From positions 1-21,909 of the IMG/VR virus record IMGVR_UViG_3300021085_000254: DNA of 21,909 nucleotides, one strand, 5' to 3'. The stretch is from a virus. The notes beneath the pieces are model-generated. The model was not told the origin of the DNA. It worked only from the letters and a program-made list of their open reading frames with translations, and did not search any database. The translations under genes and the position numbers were made by a program. Positions 12,905 to 21,909 of this stretch are shown piece after piece. Numbering within the stretch: the stretch's first letter is position 1; every line of letters begins with the position of its first letter.

Positions 12905-13135
12905 ATGGAAAAATTCAAAGAACTTAGTGACGCCCGAACGGGCATCATTAGAAAAGAAGCCGAGATCGAAAGTATCTACGAACGTCTTGAGGCTTTAGAC
13001 CCAACGAATATCGACGACATCCACAGGGCAAAGACAAAGTTGCGCCACGAGAAAGAGCGCATGGTCGAGCTGAAGTGTAAGGCGACAGAGTTAGAAATTG
13101 ATATGGTGAAAATGGGGTATCTTCGTGGCATCTAA
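12905..13135 (+). CDS. Small coiled-coil protein, 76 aa
   Basis: Almost wholly helical and charged: KEAEIESIYERLEALDPTNI, a short break, then IHRAKTKLRHEKERMVELK, forming a helical hairpin. There is no signal, cysteine motif or catalytic motif. It lies six bases after the nuclease gene and overlaps the next gene by eleven bases, so it is an operon member. An accessory role is possible but nothing specific can be said. Confidence 0.7.
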   Translation: MEKFKELSDARTGIIRKEAEIESIYERLEALDPTNIDDIHRAKTKLRHEKERMVELKCKATELEIDMVKMGYLRGI

Positions 13136-13430
13136 ACCCAGAGATCTACCGCTAGATGAAGCCAAGCGCCTAATTAACGCAGACCGAAACGAGGAGTACG
13201 GCGAGCCGTACGACAACTTCTCAGACATAGCCTCGATGATTACGGTCATACTGAGATCCATTCTGAAGGATGGCGAGCGAGTACGCGTTGAGCATGTGGC
13301 GATGATTATGATTATCGTGAAGTTGTCGCGTATGACGACATCTCCACGAAAGATGGATAGCTGGGTAGATATTGCTGGCTACGTCGGTACTGGATGGGAA
13401 GCCATCGAAATGGATAGTAAGGAGGGTTAG
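13125..13430 (+). CDS. DUF6378-like phage protein, 101 aa, GTG start
   Basis: GTG 13125 overlaps the previous gene. The pattern INADRNEEYGEPYDNFSDIA, then VEHVAMIMIIVKLSRMTTSP and DSWVDIAGYVGTG, fits the phage DUF6378 type: an N-terminal EYG/YDNF motif, a hydrophobic middle helix and a DSWxDIAGY end, often found beside phage nucleotide or DNA metabolism genes. The biochemical role is not established to my knowledge. Its stop overlaps the stop of the convergent giant gene by three bases. Confidence 0.78.
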   Translation: MASKPRDLPLDEAKRLINADRNEEYGEPYDNFSDIASMITVILRSILKDGERVRVEHVAMIMIIVKLSRMTTSPRKMDSWVDIAGYVGTGWEAIEMDSKEG

Positions 13431-13438
13431 TACCCTCC
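13421..13438. terminator. Hairpin between convergent genes, candidate weak bidirectional terminator
   Basis: GGAGGG at 13421-13426 pairs with CCCTCC at 13433-13438 around a TTAGTA loop that holds both stop codons. No T run follows on either side, so termination, if any, would be weak; pausing or mRNA end protection is also possible. Confidence 0.35.
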
Positions 13439-16400
13439 TCCATATCCTCCACCATATCCAGAAGTTTTCTTTCTACCACCCGCTCCGCGTTCTCCTGCGA
13501 TGCCATCGACTATGGCTTCCTTAGCCCAAGATACGCCGCCGAGAACTGGAACTCGTCCGACCACTTCGCGAGTAGCCGCACGCCGCATTCCATTAGCATC
13601 CGTACCATCAAGCCAAGAGCGACCGCCTTGAAGAACTGTCTGGGCGTCATTGAATAGCCCGACTGTCGGGCCACCGATGGTTTCCAGAGTGCGCTGCGCT
13701 CCATACGCACCGTTATCAGTCTGTGATCCGATGTCGTACATTAGCTCTCCAATCAGACCCATGCCGCCCAGAGCTACCATGCCATCAAAGTACCAGCCCA
13801 TAAGCATGTCCATGTCTTCGTTATCTTCGAAGGCTCCTGTTATTGTCTCAGACAACTTGCGTTCTCTCAGCTCGAACTCTCTGTTGTCCTCGCCACCACG
13901 TCCTTGAACAATGTCTTTCGCACCGACAGCCACACCACCCATTGCAGGGCCAGCGACCAGCAGAGCAGCCAACGGCCCAAGTCGATTATCACTTGCGCCT
14001 ACGAACGCCTTGGCAAAGTTCGCGCCACGCTCCGCAACAGTATCCCCACGGAATGCCTCACCCGCTACATTATTGACCAGTCGGGTCATCATGAGTGGGT
14101 ACGACTTCAACTGGAACGCAATCGCACCAAGAGGTGTCTGCGCCCAGAGGGGTATGTCGTTAGGATTAGGCGTGAATATCATCTGGTTAGTCAGTTTTAT
14201 TGTTGACGACGACAGCTTGTCAGCCAATGGGTGTTCGTTTCCTGAGAAACGGCTTTCCATAATCAAGTCCATATCAAGTGACTGATCGTCTACGAACTCA
14301 GCTAACCCCTCCTCGCGAAGTATGCGGCGAGCAATGCGACCAGCTCGTGATGTTGGACGGGTCTTTAAGATCCTGTGCTGGGCCTTCAAGTGTTCGTACG
14401 AAACGGCACCCGCTACATCTCTCATCATGTCCGTCCAAGGAGTAAGTAATGTAGAATTAAAGAACCCAGTCATAAACTGCGTACTGTCTACACCATGCGC
14501 AACTGTTAGACGTTGATGCACTGCGTTCTCGGTTGCCGCACCGATGTTGCGGATCATGTCACGATATTCTGGATCAGTAGCAAACTTACGAAGTGACTTA
14601 GTGTACGCACCGATGTCTCCTGTGCGTATCAACGGAAGAACCAAGTCGCCCAGGGAGGTAAGTGTGGTGAAGCCCAGGAGCGTTACCGCATTTACACCAC
14701 GCAACCACTTCGAGGCACTGACCATAGAGAATGTACCATGTACCCCATCAACAGGACGCCGCATCGCAGAGTTCATGAACCCTTGTGCGTGGCGCAAGTT
14801 CTGGTTCGATGTGACCTTTTGCAATCCTTCAGTGTCAGATAGCGCACTTGCAACAGCCTTCGCCCTCTTGCGGAAGTTGTTGCGTAGCATGACAGCATCT
14901 GGATTGTCAGAGAGCTTTTCACCCAAGACATCCATGATATTTGCTTCTATTTCTGCTGCGCTTGACCCATCCTGCGCCATCTTGATCAGCTCTTCTGCCT
15001 TTCTCTCGGCTGCGAACTTCTCTTTAATAGGTGCATAGAAGTAGTTGTTGTCAAAGATACTCTCCTTGACCCCATGATCCGTACCGCCAGAGCGTACATA
15101 GTTGGCGTTTATGATCTTGTTAGATGACAGCAGGCCGCCGATGACTTTAACGGCATTCATAGGCTGCGCTACGATTGACAAGTAGTCGTGATACCCGTGG
15201 GCACCTACGCCGAACTCTTCAGTTATGTCGATGCGGTGTTCGAGGTTGTCACTATACTTTGTCATGGCAACAAGGACATCGTTTTCTAGGAACACAGCCA
15301 AGCTGTCAGGAGTATCGAAGTCAGCAAACTCTGGGAACTCATCCAGCCTGATCAAGCGATTGTAATCTAGGTGATCAGACTGGTCGCCTGCCTTGTTAGA
15401 CATACGCTTAAAGTTCTGGGCGGGGTTGGAATACACACCGTCCTCATCAAGCAATCTCTGTACGACGCGTCGTGCTGAAGTCTCAGCCACAGCCGCATCT
15501 CCCGCACCATTCCGTTCAGCAAGGAAGTATTTCTTTAAGCGCCGTACGAACTCTTCTGGGTCGGCTTCAATCAAGTCCTTGCGCCAGACTTGCGGGAAGT
15601 AGTTCCGTTTAATTTCTCCGACGATAGCGCCTGATGCCTTTAGCCTACCTGTAGCTTCGTCCAAGTAACCGCGTACGTGATTGTAAACCTCTGCTTCTTG
15701 CGGGATCAGAGACGATGCTTTGTTCTCATCTCTAAGCGCAGATATAATACGCATGTGGCTGGCTGGCTGTGTCATCCGACGTTTCGGATTGATGCCCATT
15801 GCGCCCATTGCACTTTCCGCCATTAGCTGCGGGCCAGTACGCCAGTAGTTTACGAGCTTATTGCTGCTATCAGGAAGCTGCTTCAGTAACTTTGTAAGGG
15901 GAATAACGAACTTACCCATGCGTGCATTCGTACGTTCGAAGTGCCCGCCACTTCCGTCCTTCGGCTCGAAGAAGTTGGCCAGGGTTTTTAACCCAGAGCG
16001 ATCCATAATCTTAGAGTTCGTACGGATTGGGTTGAATATGTTAGACTTACGTATTTCGGATGCTGCTTCTGATGGCATACCCCGACCGCGTGCTACTGAA
16101 ATCATAGCCTCAAGTGTACGAGCTGGAACGCCTGCTTGCTCAAGTTCTGTAGCTGCTTGGTTCAGTACGCGAACGGGCGAGCCGACTGTAGCTGCTTCCA
16201 TTATACGCCCATTTATCGAGTGCGTACTTGAGTTCTCACCAATTATTGTTGTCGCGTCATCAAAGACATCACTCCGTATGGAGCGCACATCCCTATTAGA
16301 CAGCATGATCTTTTCACCGTTGGCTTCGATGCTTGTAAAGCCAGCATCTTTCATCACCCGCTTAAACTTGCGGAGACCACCAATGACACCAATTATCTCA

Positions 16401-19400
16401 GCGGCCATATTTTCCGCTGTGTAGATGCCACGTATCGCTGACAGTTCGCCTGCTTCTCTGGGCTGACCGCTTGCTTTAAGGTGACTGATGATAGCTTTGA
16501 CCATTGGGCTACGAACGGTCATTTCGTTCGTAAACAAGGCTGGCTCCAAGTCCCGTATAAAGACTGGGTTGGTCTCAGTTCTAAGGTTTACACCCATGCC
16601 ACTAAGCTCTTCGCTTAGTACGTCGTCCAATGCGTATAGCTTGTCGATGTATTGTCCTGATGCAGATCCGTCTATACGAGCATTGTTTATCTTGGAGCGC
16701 GTCATCTCAAGAGCGTCAACGATCTCCATTACGTCCTCTCGCTTTTCAGCAGAGGCAGAGCTAATTATCTCATCGCGTCTGTTCTGAACCGTGTTGAGAG
16801 GCTGACGAGTTACATAAGTACCCCGACCAAAGATCCCATTGGCCTGACCGTTGGTAAAGTTTGGTACTATGTTGTCGCCTGTAAACTCACGAACGGCCTC
16901 ATATCCAGCCATTGAGTAGTCTTCCATGATCTCATTAGCGTGATCAATCGCATACTCTGCTGGGACACTATCGCCATATCGTGCGCGTGGACTTCCTTTT
17001 CTTTGACTGGCAGAACCAATCATATCTCCGTACGCAGTGATCATAGAGAAGCGTTCTCGTGCTGGAAGGCTGCTTATAAGTCCGTTTAGTACGTAGCCAG
17101 TTGCTTCCATGATCTCATCGTCCAACTCCTCGATGAAGTCGTCAAAGAAATCCATGTCCTCGCCGTCCATGATATTCTGAATAGCCTTGATCTGTGGGTT
17201 ATTAGAAGTGAGGTCTGTTGCCTCAACTAATACGTCGGCAAAAAGACGCTCTTGTGGAATGCCGAGTACAGAGCTTGCTTTGGAAAATACGTTCCGAGTG
17301 GAGTGGCTAACTGCATGACTTGAGTACAGAGCCTCGCCTACGAAAGACACTGCACCAGATATGTCATCACCACGTACGAGGTTCGTACCAACCGTACGAA
17401 CGACCTTACGGTACGAACCGTACGAAGCTGCATCAACAGACTGTGGCAGGCTCTCCACACCCAGTCGAGCAAGGCGGGCCGTAATGGTACGGGACACTAG
17501 CTCGGTCTGATTGTCTCGATGAGTAATCCCACGTAGGTACTCACGCATTTTAACTGTAGCATTGGGCGGAATACCATTTTCGAAAGCTGTACCCGCGTCT
17601 TGGGCCTGCTCAACAATGATGGCTTTCTCGACTGCGTTGCTTTCGCGGCTACCTTTTTTAGCCGCGCGATTAGCTGCACGCGTCCGAATAAGGTTCTTCA
17701 TTATATTCATTGCCTGTTCTGGCGTTGCGCCAAGACCTTTTATTGTCTCTCCGTCTGCGGAGAAAGCTAGGCCCAGAGCAAGTTCATCTTTCTGAACGGC
17801 GTTGGCTTTTCCTTTGTTGCCACCACCCTTGACCTTCTCTTTGGACTGCCAAGTATTATAGATGGCCTGCTCTTCTTCGGTCAGTACAATCTCTTTTACG
17901 TCTGTCTTCACTAGGTGGCGGACGCGATTTGCCAACTTGCCGCCAAACTCGGTCGGCTTCCCGTCAACGTCAATTTGTCGGCGGTACTCAGCCAAGGCTT
18001 CTGCGAGGGAATACTTGCTTGTATCTCCACCCTTCGTGCCCTTTACAACCTGACCCTTGAACTCCTCCTTATTGGACTTGCCCTGTTTGCTCATGATTGC
18101 TTCTAATGACTTCTTAAAGTTACGCCGCTGACGGTTAGTTGCCGCCTTCATTTTATCTTTACTGGCGATCTTCTCCATCATTTTAGGTGTAAGGCCGACC
18201 CGTTCGCGCGTGGCTAGAAGCTCATCAGAAATCTTAGCTTCTGGAATGTCGCCATACTCGACATTCATATAGGCTTCGTTGATCTCTTCTAATTTTCCCT
18301 TGGCGTATTTGCCTAGACCACCATCCCATAAGGCGATCATATCCTTCGCCATATCGGGATGATAGCTGGAGCCACCCATTGCAGCCATATTCTCCCAGAA
18401 GTTACCATCGTCGGGTATCTGGTCGTTCACAGTATCTACAGCATAATCAACAGAACCAGTAAGCTCGTTGATCTGTTTAGCAAACCCTCTAAGTTTTGTA
18501 TGACCCTTGATGGCTTGGAATGCGCCAGTGTAGCCCTCGATCAACGCCCGATCAGTTGCCGTCGCACGGCCCTCGCGGGACGCCAAGATAGAGCGGTCAC
18601 GCTTTGTCATCGCTATGCCCTGGAATGTAGCTGCCAATCGACGTGAAGCGAGGCCCATCTTTTCAATGTCGTGCATTTCTGGGAAGCCGTCTCGTGCTGC
18701 CTCAAAATCCTGTACGGCCCTGCTCACTTGGTCGTATCTTATTCGTAGAGATTGACCCAGCTTTGTCTGCGCTTCTACGGGCATCGTATAGCGTACGCGA
18801 AGAGCCTCGTCTTTGCTCGCGATCATCTTCTCGAAGATAGGCTCAAGTTCTGGATCAACGATGTGACGGTTTGTAATGTGCTTCCAAAGTTTCTGTATTA
18901 GCTTTGTCGCTTTTTCAAAGAAGCTCATCGGCGCTATTGGTGCATCAAACTTATGGTGCGCCCAAAGTGCAAACTGGTTTGCGAAAAGTTCACCAGGGTT
19001 TTGCTTTGAGTTCGTGAGGCCAGCGACATCAGCGCCGTCACGCACCATCGGTGAGTACGCATCAAGTAACGTGCCTTCGACGCGATCAGATACGAAGCCA
19101 CCGTCAAAACGACCCTTTTGATCGTAGTATTTGCTGGCTGACTGCCAGAACTCTAACTTCATTTCTGGTGTCATTAGGTTCATGTACGCCCAATGACCAA
19201 GTTCGTGCATCACAACGAACGAAGATGAGATGCCAGTCTTCGTACCGTCTTTATCCACGTTCTTAGAGTTCAAGAATATGTTGTTGAAGTCTGGCCCCAC
19301 GTCTCCATCTGTAGATCCTGGCCCAATGCTTCTCATTTCCTGATACGAAAGTGGTTTGGATGCGTACAATCCTGCAACGTCATCATCTATTAACCCTGAA

Positions 19401-21909
19401 AGGTTGTACTCGCTGATTGGCTTAAACGCAGGCGCGGAGTTTTGCGGGGCAATCGCACGAAACATTCTCTCGATGTGAGCGAATGTCGAATTGTTCATTT
19501 GGCCTACAGTTTTACGAAGCTCGACAATAGACTTTTCAATGTCTTGGCCAGGCAACCTAAAGCCCAATGGCGCTTCTTTGTTAAGTACGTGAAGATACGC
19601 AGTAATCGCATCGAGGCGGTTTCCGAAAGGAACCTCTGTAGAGCTGTTAGGAATATCTAAACGGAAATTTGCGTTCTCTATGTCTTTTAGAATATCGACC
19701 ATATCCGCAAGTGACGGCTTAGATACCATGAACTCCTCAAGGGTATCAGCGTAATTAGTGCTACTCACTAATTTAGCACCGATATAAAGGCGACGTGCTA
19801 TCGACTTGCCTTCGGGAGTGGACGCCAATCTCTTAATATCCACGACAGTATTCATCGCGTCGGCGTAATCGAGCGGTGCTTCTGGTAATTTCTCCTGTAC
19901 CTTCTTCGGTGCAGGCTGTTCACCAATATCATTGGCTTGATCTAAGGGTTCAAAGAGGCTCTTGAGTTTGTCGCGATCTGTTGCGCTGGTTATTTTCTTT
20001 CCATCAACTTCGCGCGGGACATAACCGATATTATAATTCTCGACCGTCTGCTTACCCAGAAGACGCGCAAGTGAGCCGCCATTATCGACTTGGTACGGGG
20101 CCATTACCCGAGGTTTTAATTCTAGTGTCTTGGGCAAGATCATTAGGATCTTGTCGCCACGGGTAAGTGGGACATCAGGTAATTCCTGCACATCCGTTAC
20201 ATCGTTGCCCTGACCATCAACAACCTTCTGCTGCTCTGGCCCGTCTACTTGAAGACCGCCCTTACGCGCTCGTGCTTTAAGGGTTTCCTTTTCGTCTACG
20301 AATTTATCGAGGTCTCCGTCCTTGCCAAAGTCATCCTCGGCTTTGTCGATCAGTTTCTCAAACTCTTCGCGTACGCTGATGCCCTTGATGTTATCATCAA
20401 CAATTTTGTACTGCTCTGGGCGCTTAACACCCATGCGGTCAAGAGCCTGCGCTTCTGTTGGGTACGTATAGAAACGAGAGCTTCCTGTCTTTTCATTGTG
20501 TATAAGCACACCGAAGACTTCTTGGCCTTCTTCAGCAGGAACCCTTGAACCTTGAATTGCTTGCCCAGCGCGCGCGGGGAAAGGATAAACGCCTTTTAAC
20601 TTACCCATAGTGAGGTCAGTTTCTGCACGCGCCCTTGCTACTTCACGAGTTTCGTTGCGCCGCTGAAAAATATCAGCGCCTTCAGTAATTGTACGACCAT
20701 CACTGGTTTCGTACCCAGGTTTGAATAAGTTGTTCAGCTTGCTTGAGGTTCTGGTCTCGCCAGTAGCAACGTCTGTGTAGTTTCTAAATACCCTGCCAGC
20801 GTACTTGTCGAACGCAAGAGCATCGCCAACCTTACGAGTTGCCTCGGCTACCCGTTTAGGTGTGTACTTTAAGTCGTCATTTCGTGCAGCTACAGACATG
20901 CCGCTTTTAAATTTAGCGACCTCTTGCTGACTTTTTAGAGATGTGTACGTCGCGCCAACGTCACCTTCCAACTGGTCGATACGGCGACGTATAGCCGCTG
21001 ACATATCTTCCGACATCGGCGTGCCTTCGTCTGACGCTGCCTTCAAGACCGCACTAAAGTGGTTGCGTACAGATTTAGCACGAAGTGTTTTGTAGTAGCC
21101 AGACGCCTCAACGATTGCAAAGAACGCGTCGTCGGCGTCTTCGGAGACTTCAGCCAACTCAGGTTCATTGGCTTTCTTGGCATCCGCCGCTAAAGCATCT
21201 TCAGTTTCAGCTAAGTTTGGATCTGCAAAAGAAGCATCGTCTTTTCGAACGGGCGTGCCGAATATTTCGTTTACGAGCTTTTTCGTATATACACTTTGTG
21301 TCTTACCGTTGTAAGTTCTTCCTTCTCTAGCGGCTATGTGAATATTTATTGCCTGTCGCCCTGCGGCAGTTATCTTACCATCTTTCATATGGGCTTCATC
21401 GGCTGCAAGGATTTTACCAATTTCAGCTTTTGTAAGGATCTTGTTATTTGTGCCGTTCTTTTTGTTCGCTGCTTTAAGTTTGTTACCTTTAATGTGAGCG
21501 TCAAAAGATTTATCTAATTGTGCCGTCCAGCCATCTTTACCAGCAGTCGTTTTATACTTAGCCCCTTTTACATCTGGTATCTCTGGGACGGTTGGTATTT
21601 TTGGTGCAGCTTCGGCTGCTGCATCTGGCGCTTCGGGAGTAGTGTCAGTAGTGTCCGTAGTGTCACCCGCGTCTGTGGCAGTAGTGTCGTCCGCTTCGGC
21701 ATTAGCATCGGCACCCGCTTCATCAGTATCGGCTTTCGTACCGCCAGTAGCGTTAGCTTCATTTTCTTTTTTAGCCTTCTTGGCTGTTTCTTTGGCTTTT
21801 TTAACTTCTTCTTCTGTCGGCTTCTGTGCTTCAGCGGCACGATTGGCGTTGATCTCTGCGTTCGAAAGGCGATTAACCTGATCTATGTCTGTAGAGGAGA
21901 GAAGAGTTT
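13427..21909 (-). CDS. Giant virion-type polyvalent protein, N-terminus beyond the window
   Basis: The frame ends at TAA 13429-13427 and is open to the window edge: 2826 codons are visible, with no start codon between 21388 and 21909, so the first Met at 21388 is not the start. Residue numbers here count from that Met. The 173 residues before it are an Ala/Glu/Lys then Thr/Asp-rich linker (repeats of DTT). A zincin metalloprotease-like domain has HELGH at 728-732 and E800 in NPGELFANQF as likely third ligand. Around 1490-1715 a GIFGRGTYVT and DVRSIRSDVFD pattern resembles ADP-ribosyltransferase-like domains. Near 1850 is a NYFPQVWRK motif. The C-terminus has hydrophobic helices (GPLAALLVAGPAMGG, MVALGGMGLIGELM) and ends GYGGGYGGGY. 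Proteins of this build are known as polyvalent or DNA-ejection proteins carried in the virion. Host-cell action after injection is inferred. Confidence 0.85.
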   Translation of the reverse strand, partial: TLLSSTDIDQVNRLSNAEINANRAAEAQKPTEEEVKKAKETAKKAKKENEANATGGTKADTDEAGADANAEADDTTATDAGDTTDTTDTTPEAPDAAAEAAPKIPTVPEIPDVKGAKYKTTAGKDGWTAQLDKSFDAHIKGNKLKAANKKNGTNNKILTKAEIGKILAADEAHMKDGKITAAGRQAINIHIAAREGRTYNGKTQSVYTKKLVNEIFGTPVRKDDASFADPNLAETEDALAADAKKANEPELAEVSEDADDAFFAIVEASGYYKTLRAKSVRNHFSAVLKAASDEGTPMSEDMSAAIRRRIDQLEGDVGATYTSLKSQQEVAKFKSGMSVAARNDDLKYTPKRVAEATRKVGDALAFDKYAGRVFRNYTDVATGETRTSSKLNNLFKPGYETSDGRTITEGADIFQRRNETREVARARAETDLTMGKLKGVYPFPARAGQAIQGSRVPAEEGQEVFGVLIHNEKTGSSRFYTYPTEAQALDRMGVKRPEQYKIVDDNIKGISVREEFEKLIDKAEDDFGKDGDLDKFVDEKETLKARARKGGLQVDGPEQQKVVDGQGNDVTDVQELPDVPLTRGDKILMILPKTLELKPRVMAPYQVDNGGSLARLLGKQTVENYNIGYVPREVDGKKITSATDRDKLKSLFEPLDQANDIGEQPAPKKVQEKLPEAPLDYADAMNTVVDIKRLASTPEGKSIARRLYIGAKLVSSTNYADTLEEFMVSKPSLADMVDILKDIENANFRLDIPNSSTEVPFGNRLDAITAYLHVLNKEAPLGFRLPGQDIEKSIVELRKTVGQMNNSTFAHIERMFRAIAPQNSAPAFKPISEYNLSGLIDDDVAGLYASKPLSYQEMRSIGPGSTDGDVGPDFNNIFLNSKNVDKDGTKTGISSSFVVMHELGHWAYMNLMTPEMKLEFWQSASKYYDQKGRFDGGFVSDRVEGTLLDAYSPMVRDGADVAGLTNSKQNPGELFANQFALWAHHKFDAPIAPMSFFEKATKLIQKLWKHITNRHIVDPELEPIFEKMIASKDEALRVRYTMPVEAQTKLGQSLRIRYDQVSRAVQDFEAARDGFPEMHDIEKMGLASRRLAATFQGIAMTKRDRSILASREGRATATDRALIEGYTGAFQAIKGHTKLRGFAKQINELTGSVDYAVDTVNDQIPDDGNFWENMAAMGGSSYHPDMAKDMIALWDGGLGKYAKGKLEEINEAYMNVEYGDIPEAKISDELLATRERVGLTPKMMEKIASKDKMKAATNRQRRNFKKSLEAIMSKQGKSNKEEFKGQVVKGTKGGDTSKYSLAEALAEYRRQIDVDGKPTEFGGKLANRVRHLVKTDVKEIVLTEEEQAIYNTWQSKEKVKGGGNKGKANAVQKDELALGLAFSADGETIKGLGATPEQAMNIMKNLIRTRAANRAAKKGSRESNAVEKAIIVEQAQDAGTAFENGIPPNATVKMREYLRGITHRDNQTELVSRTITARLARLGVESLPQSVDAASYGSYRKVVRTVGTNLVRGDDISGAVSFVGEALYSSHAVSHSTRNVFSKASSVLGIPQERLFADVLVEATDLTSNNPQIKAIQNIMDGEDMDFFDDFIEELDDEIMEATGYVLNGLISSLPARERFSMITAYGDMIGSASQRKGSPRARYGDSVPAEYAIDHANEIMEDYSMAGYEAVREFTGDNIVPNFTNGQANGIFGRGTYVTRQPLNTVQNRRDEIISSASAEKREDVMEIVDALEMTRSKINNARIDGSASGQYIDKLYALDDVLSEELSGMGVNLRTETNPVFIRDLEPALFTNEMTVRSPMVKAIISHLKASGQPREAGELSAIRGIYTAENMAAEIIGVIGGLRKFKRVMKDAGFTSIEANGEKIMLSNRDVRSIRSDVFDDATTIIGENSSTHSINGRIMEAATVGSPVRVLNQAATELEQAGVPARTLEAMISVARGRGMPSEAASEIRKSNIFNPIRTNSKIMDRSGLKTLANFFEPKDGSGGHFERTNARMGKFVIPLTKLLKQLPDSSNKLVNYWRTGPQLMAESAMGAMGINPKRRMTQPASHMRIISALRDENKASSLIPQEAEVYNHVRGYLDEATGRLKASGAIVGEIKRNYFPQVWRKDLIEADPEEFVRRLKKYFLAERNGAGDAAVAETSARRVVQRLLDEDGVYSNPAQNFKRMSNKAGDQSDHLDYNRLIRLDEFPEFADFDTPDSLAVFLENDVLVAMTKYSDNLEHRIDITEEFGVGAHGYHDYLSIVAQPMNAVKVIGGLLSSNKIINANYVRSGGTDHGVKESIFDNNYFYAPIKEKFAAERKAEELIKMAQDGSSAAEIEANIMDVLGEKLSDNPDAVMLRNNFRKRAKAVASALSDTEGLQKVTSNQNLRHAQGFMNSAMRRPVDGVHGTFSMVSASKWLRGVNAVTLLGFTTLTSLGDLVLPLIRTGDIGAYTKSLRKFATDPEYRDMIRNIGAATENAVHQRLTVAHGVDSTQFMTGFFNSTLLTPWTDMMRDVAGAVSYEHLKAQHRILKTRPTSRAGRIARRILREEGLAEFVDDQSLDMDLIMESRFSGNEHPLADKLSSSTIKLTNQMIFTPNPNDIPLWAQTPLGAIAFQLKSYPLMMTRLVNNVAGEAFRGDTVAERGANFAKAFVGASDNRLGPLAALLVAGPAMGGVAVGAKDIVQGRGGEDNREFELRERKLSETITGAFEDNEDMDMLMGWYFDGMVALGGMGLIGELMYDIGSQTDNGAYGAQRTLETIGGPTVGLFNDAQTVLQGGRSWLDGTDANGMRRAATREVVGRVPVLGGVSWAKEAIVDGIAGERGAGGRKKTSGYGGGYGGGY

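Noticed and set aside
16950-17130. N4-like virion RNA polymerase motif (ERFSMITAYGDMIG)
   Set aside because: The Rx3Kx6-7YG spacing and lysine of motif B are missing and no other polymerase motif was found, so the giant protein is not called an RNA polymerase.
13904-21330. Many open frames on the + strand opposite the giant gene
   Set aside because: They are antisense shadows: no ribosome sites, no operon spacing, and low-complexity Ser/Arg/Cys-rich translations.
1-21909. CRISPR arrays, insertion sequences, rRNA genes
   Set aside because: No regularly spaced repeats, no transposase-like frames with terminal repeats and no rRNA-like stretches were seen.

Overview
The window looks like part of a temperate tailed-phage (or prophage) genome, most likely from a marine alphaproteobacterium. 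The base composition is moderate. Genes are tightly packed, with ATGA, TAATG, GTGA and TTGA stop/start overlaps. There are lysis genes, a tyrosine integrase, a phage-type replication and recombination set and one gigantic virion-type protein. The host assignment is inferred from protein resemblance and was not tested by any search. Terminase, capsid, portal and replicative DNA polymerase genes are not in this window and must lie outside it if the phage is complete.

Layout. (1) 1-1147, + strand: a run of very small early-type genes ending in a clear intrinsic terminator. (2) 1194-3688, - strand: an unrecognised protein, a phage attachment site built on the 5' half of a serine tRNA gene and flanked by 13-bp inverted arms, a tyrosine integrase with a TTG start, and directly upstream of it a LuxR-type HTH protein. 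(3) 3825-7852, - strand: a winged-helix protein, a lysis cassette (Rz1/Rz spanin pair, T7-lysozyme-like amidase with a membrane anchor, a TM plus coiled-coil protein), two PD-(D/E)XK nucleases, two tiny secreted proteins that resemble each other, and an HTH/zinc-ribbon protein. (4) 7.88-8.21 kb: a compact element with nested palindromes, repeated motifs and its own terminator. (5) 8213-10334, - strand: a primase-helicase preceded by a Cro-like repressor. (6) 10438-13430, + strand: a recombination operon (Sak4-like RecA-fold ATPase, SSB-like protein, Cas4/RecB-like nuclease, small helpers). (7) 13427 to the window end, - strand: one uninterrupted reading frame of at least 2826 codons that runs off the window. 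It has a zincin protease motif and a possible ADP-ribosyltransferase-like segment.

Working model. The Cro-like protein sits in a divergent control region and probably sets the balance between the leftward primase-helicase and the rightward recombination operon. The LuxR-HTH protein and the integrase are co-translated and likely control lysogeny. The attachment site carries the 5' rather than the usual 3' part of the tRNA. Integration would therefore place the integrase transcript upstream of the rebuilt tRNA, and place the host tRNA promoter upstream of the 1194-1886 gene. The giant protein is best read as a virion-carried, DNA-ejection type polyvalent protein.
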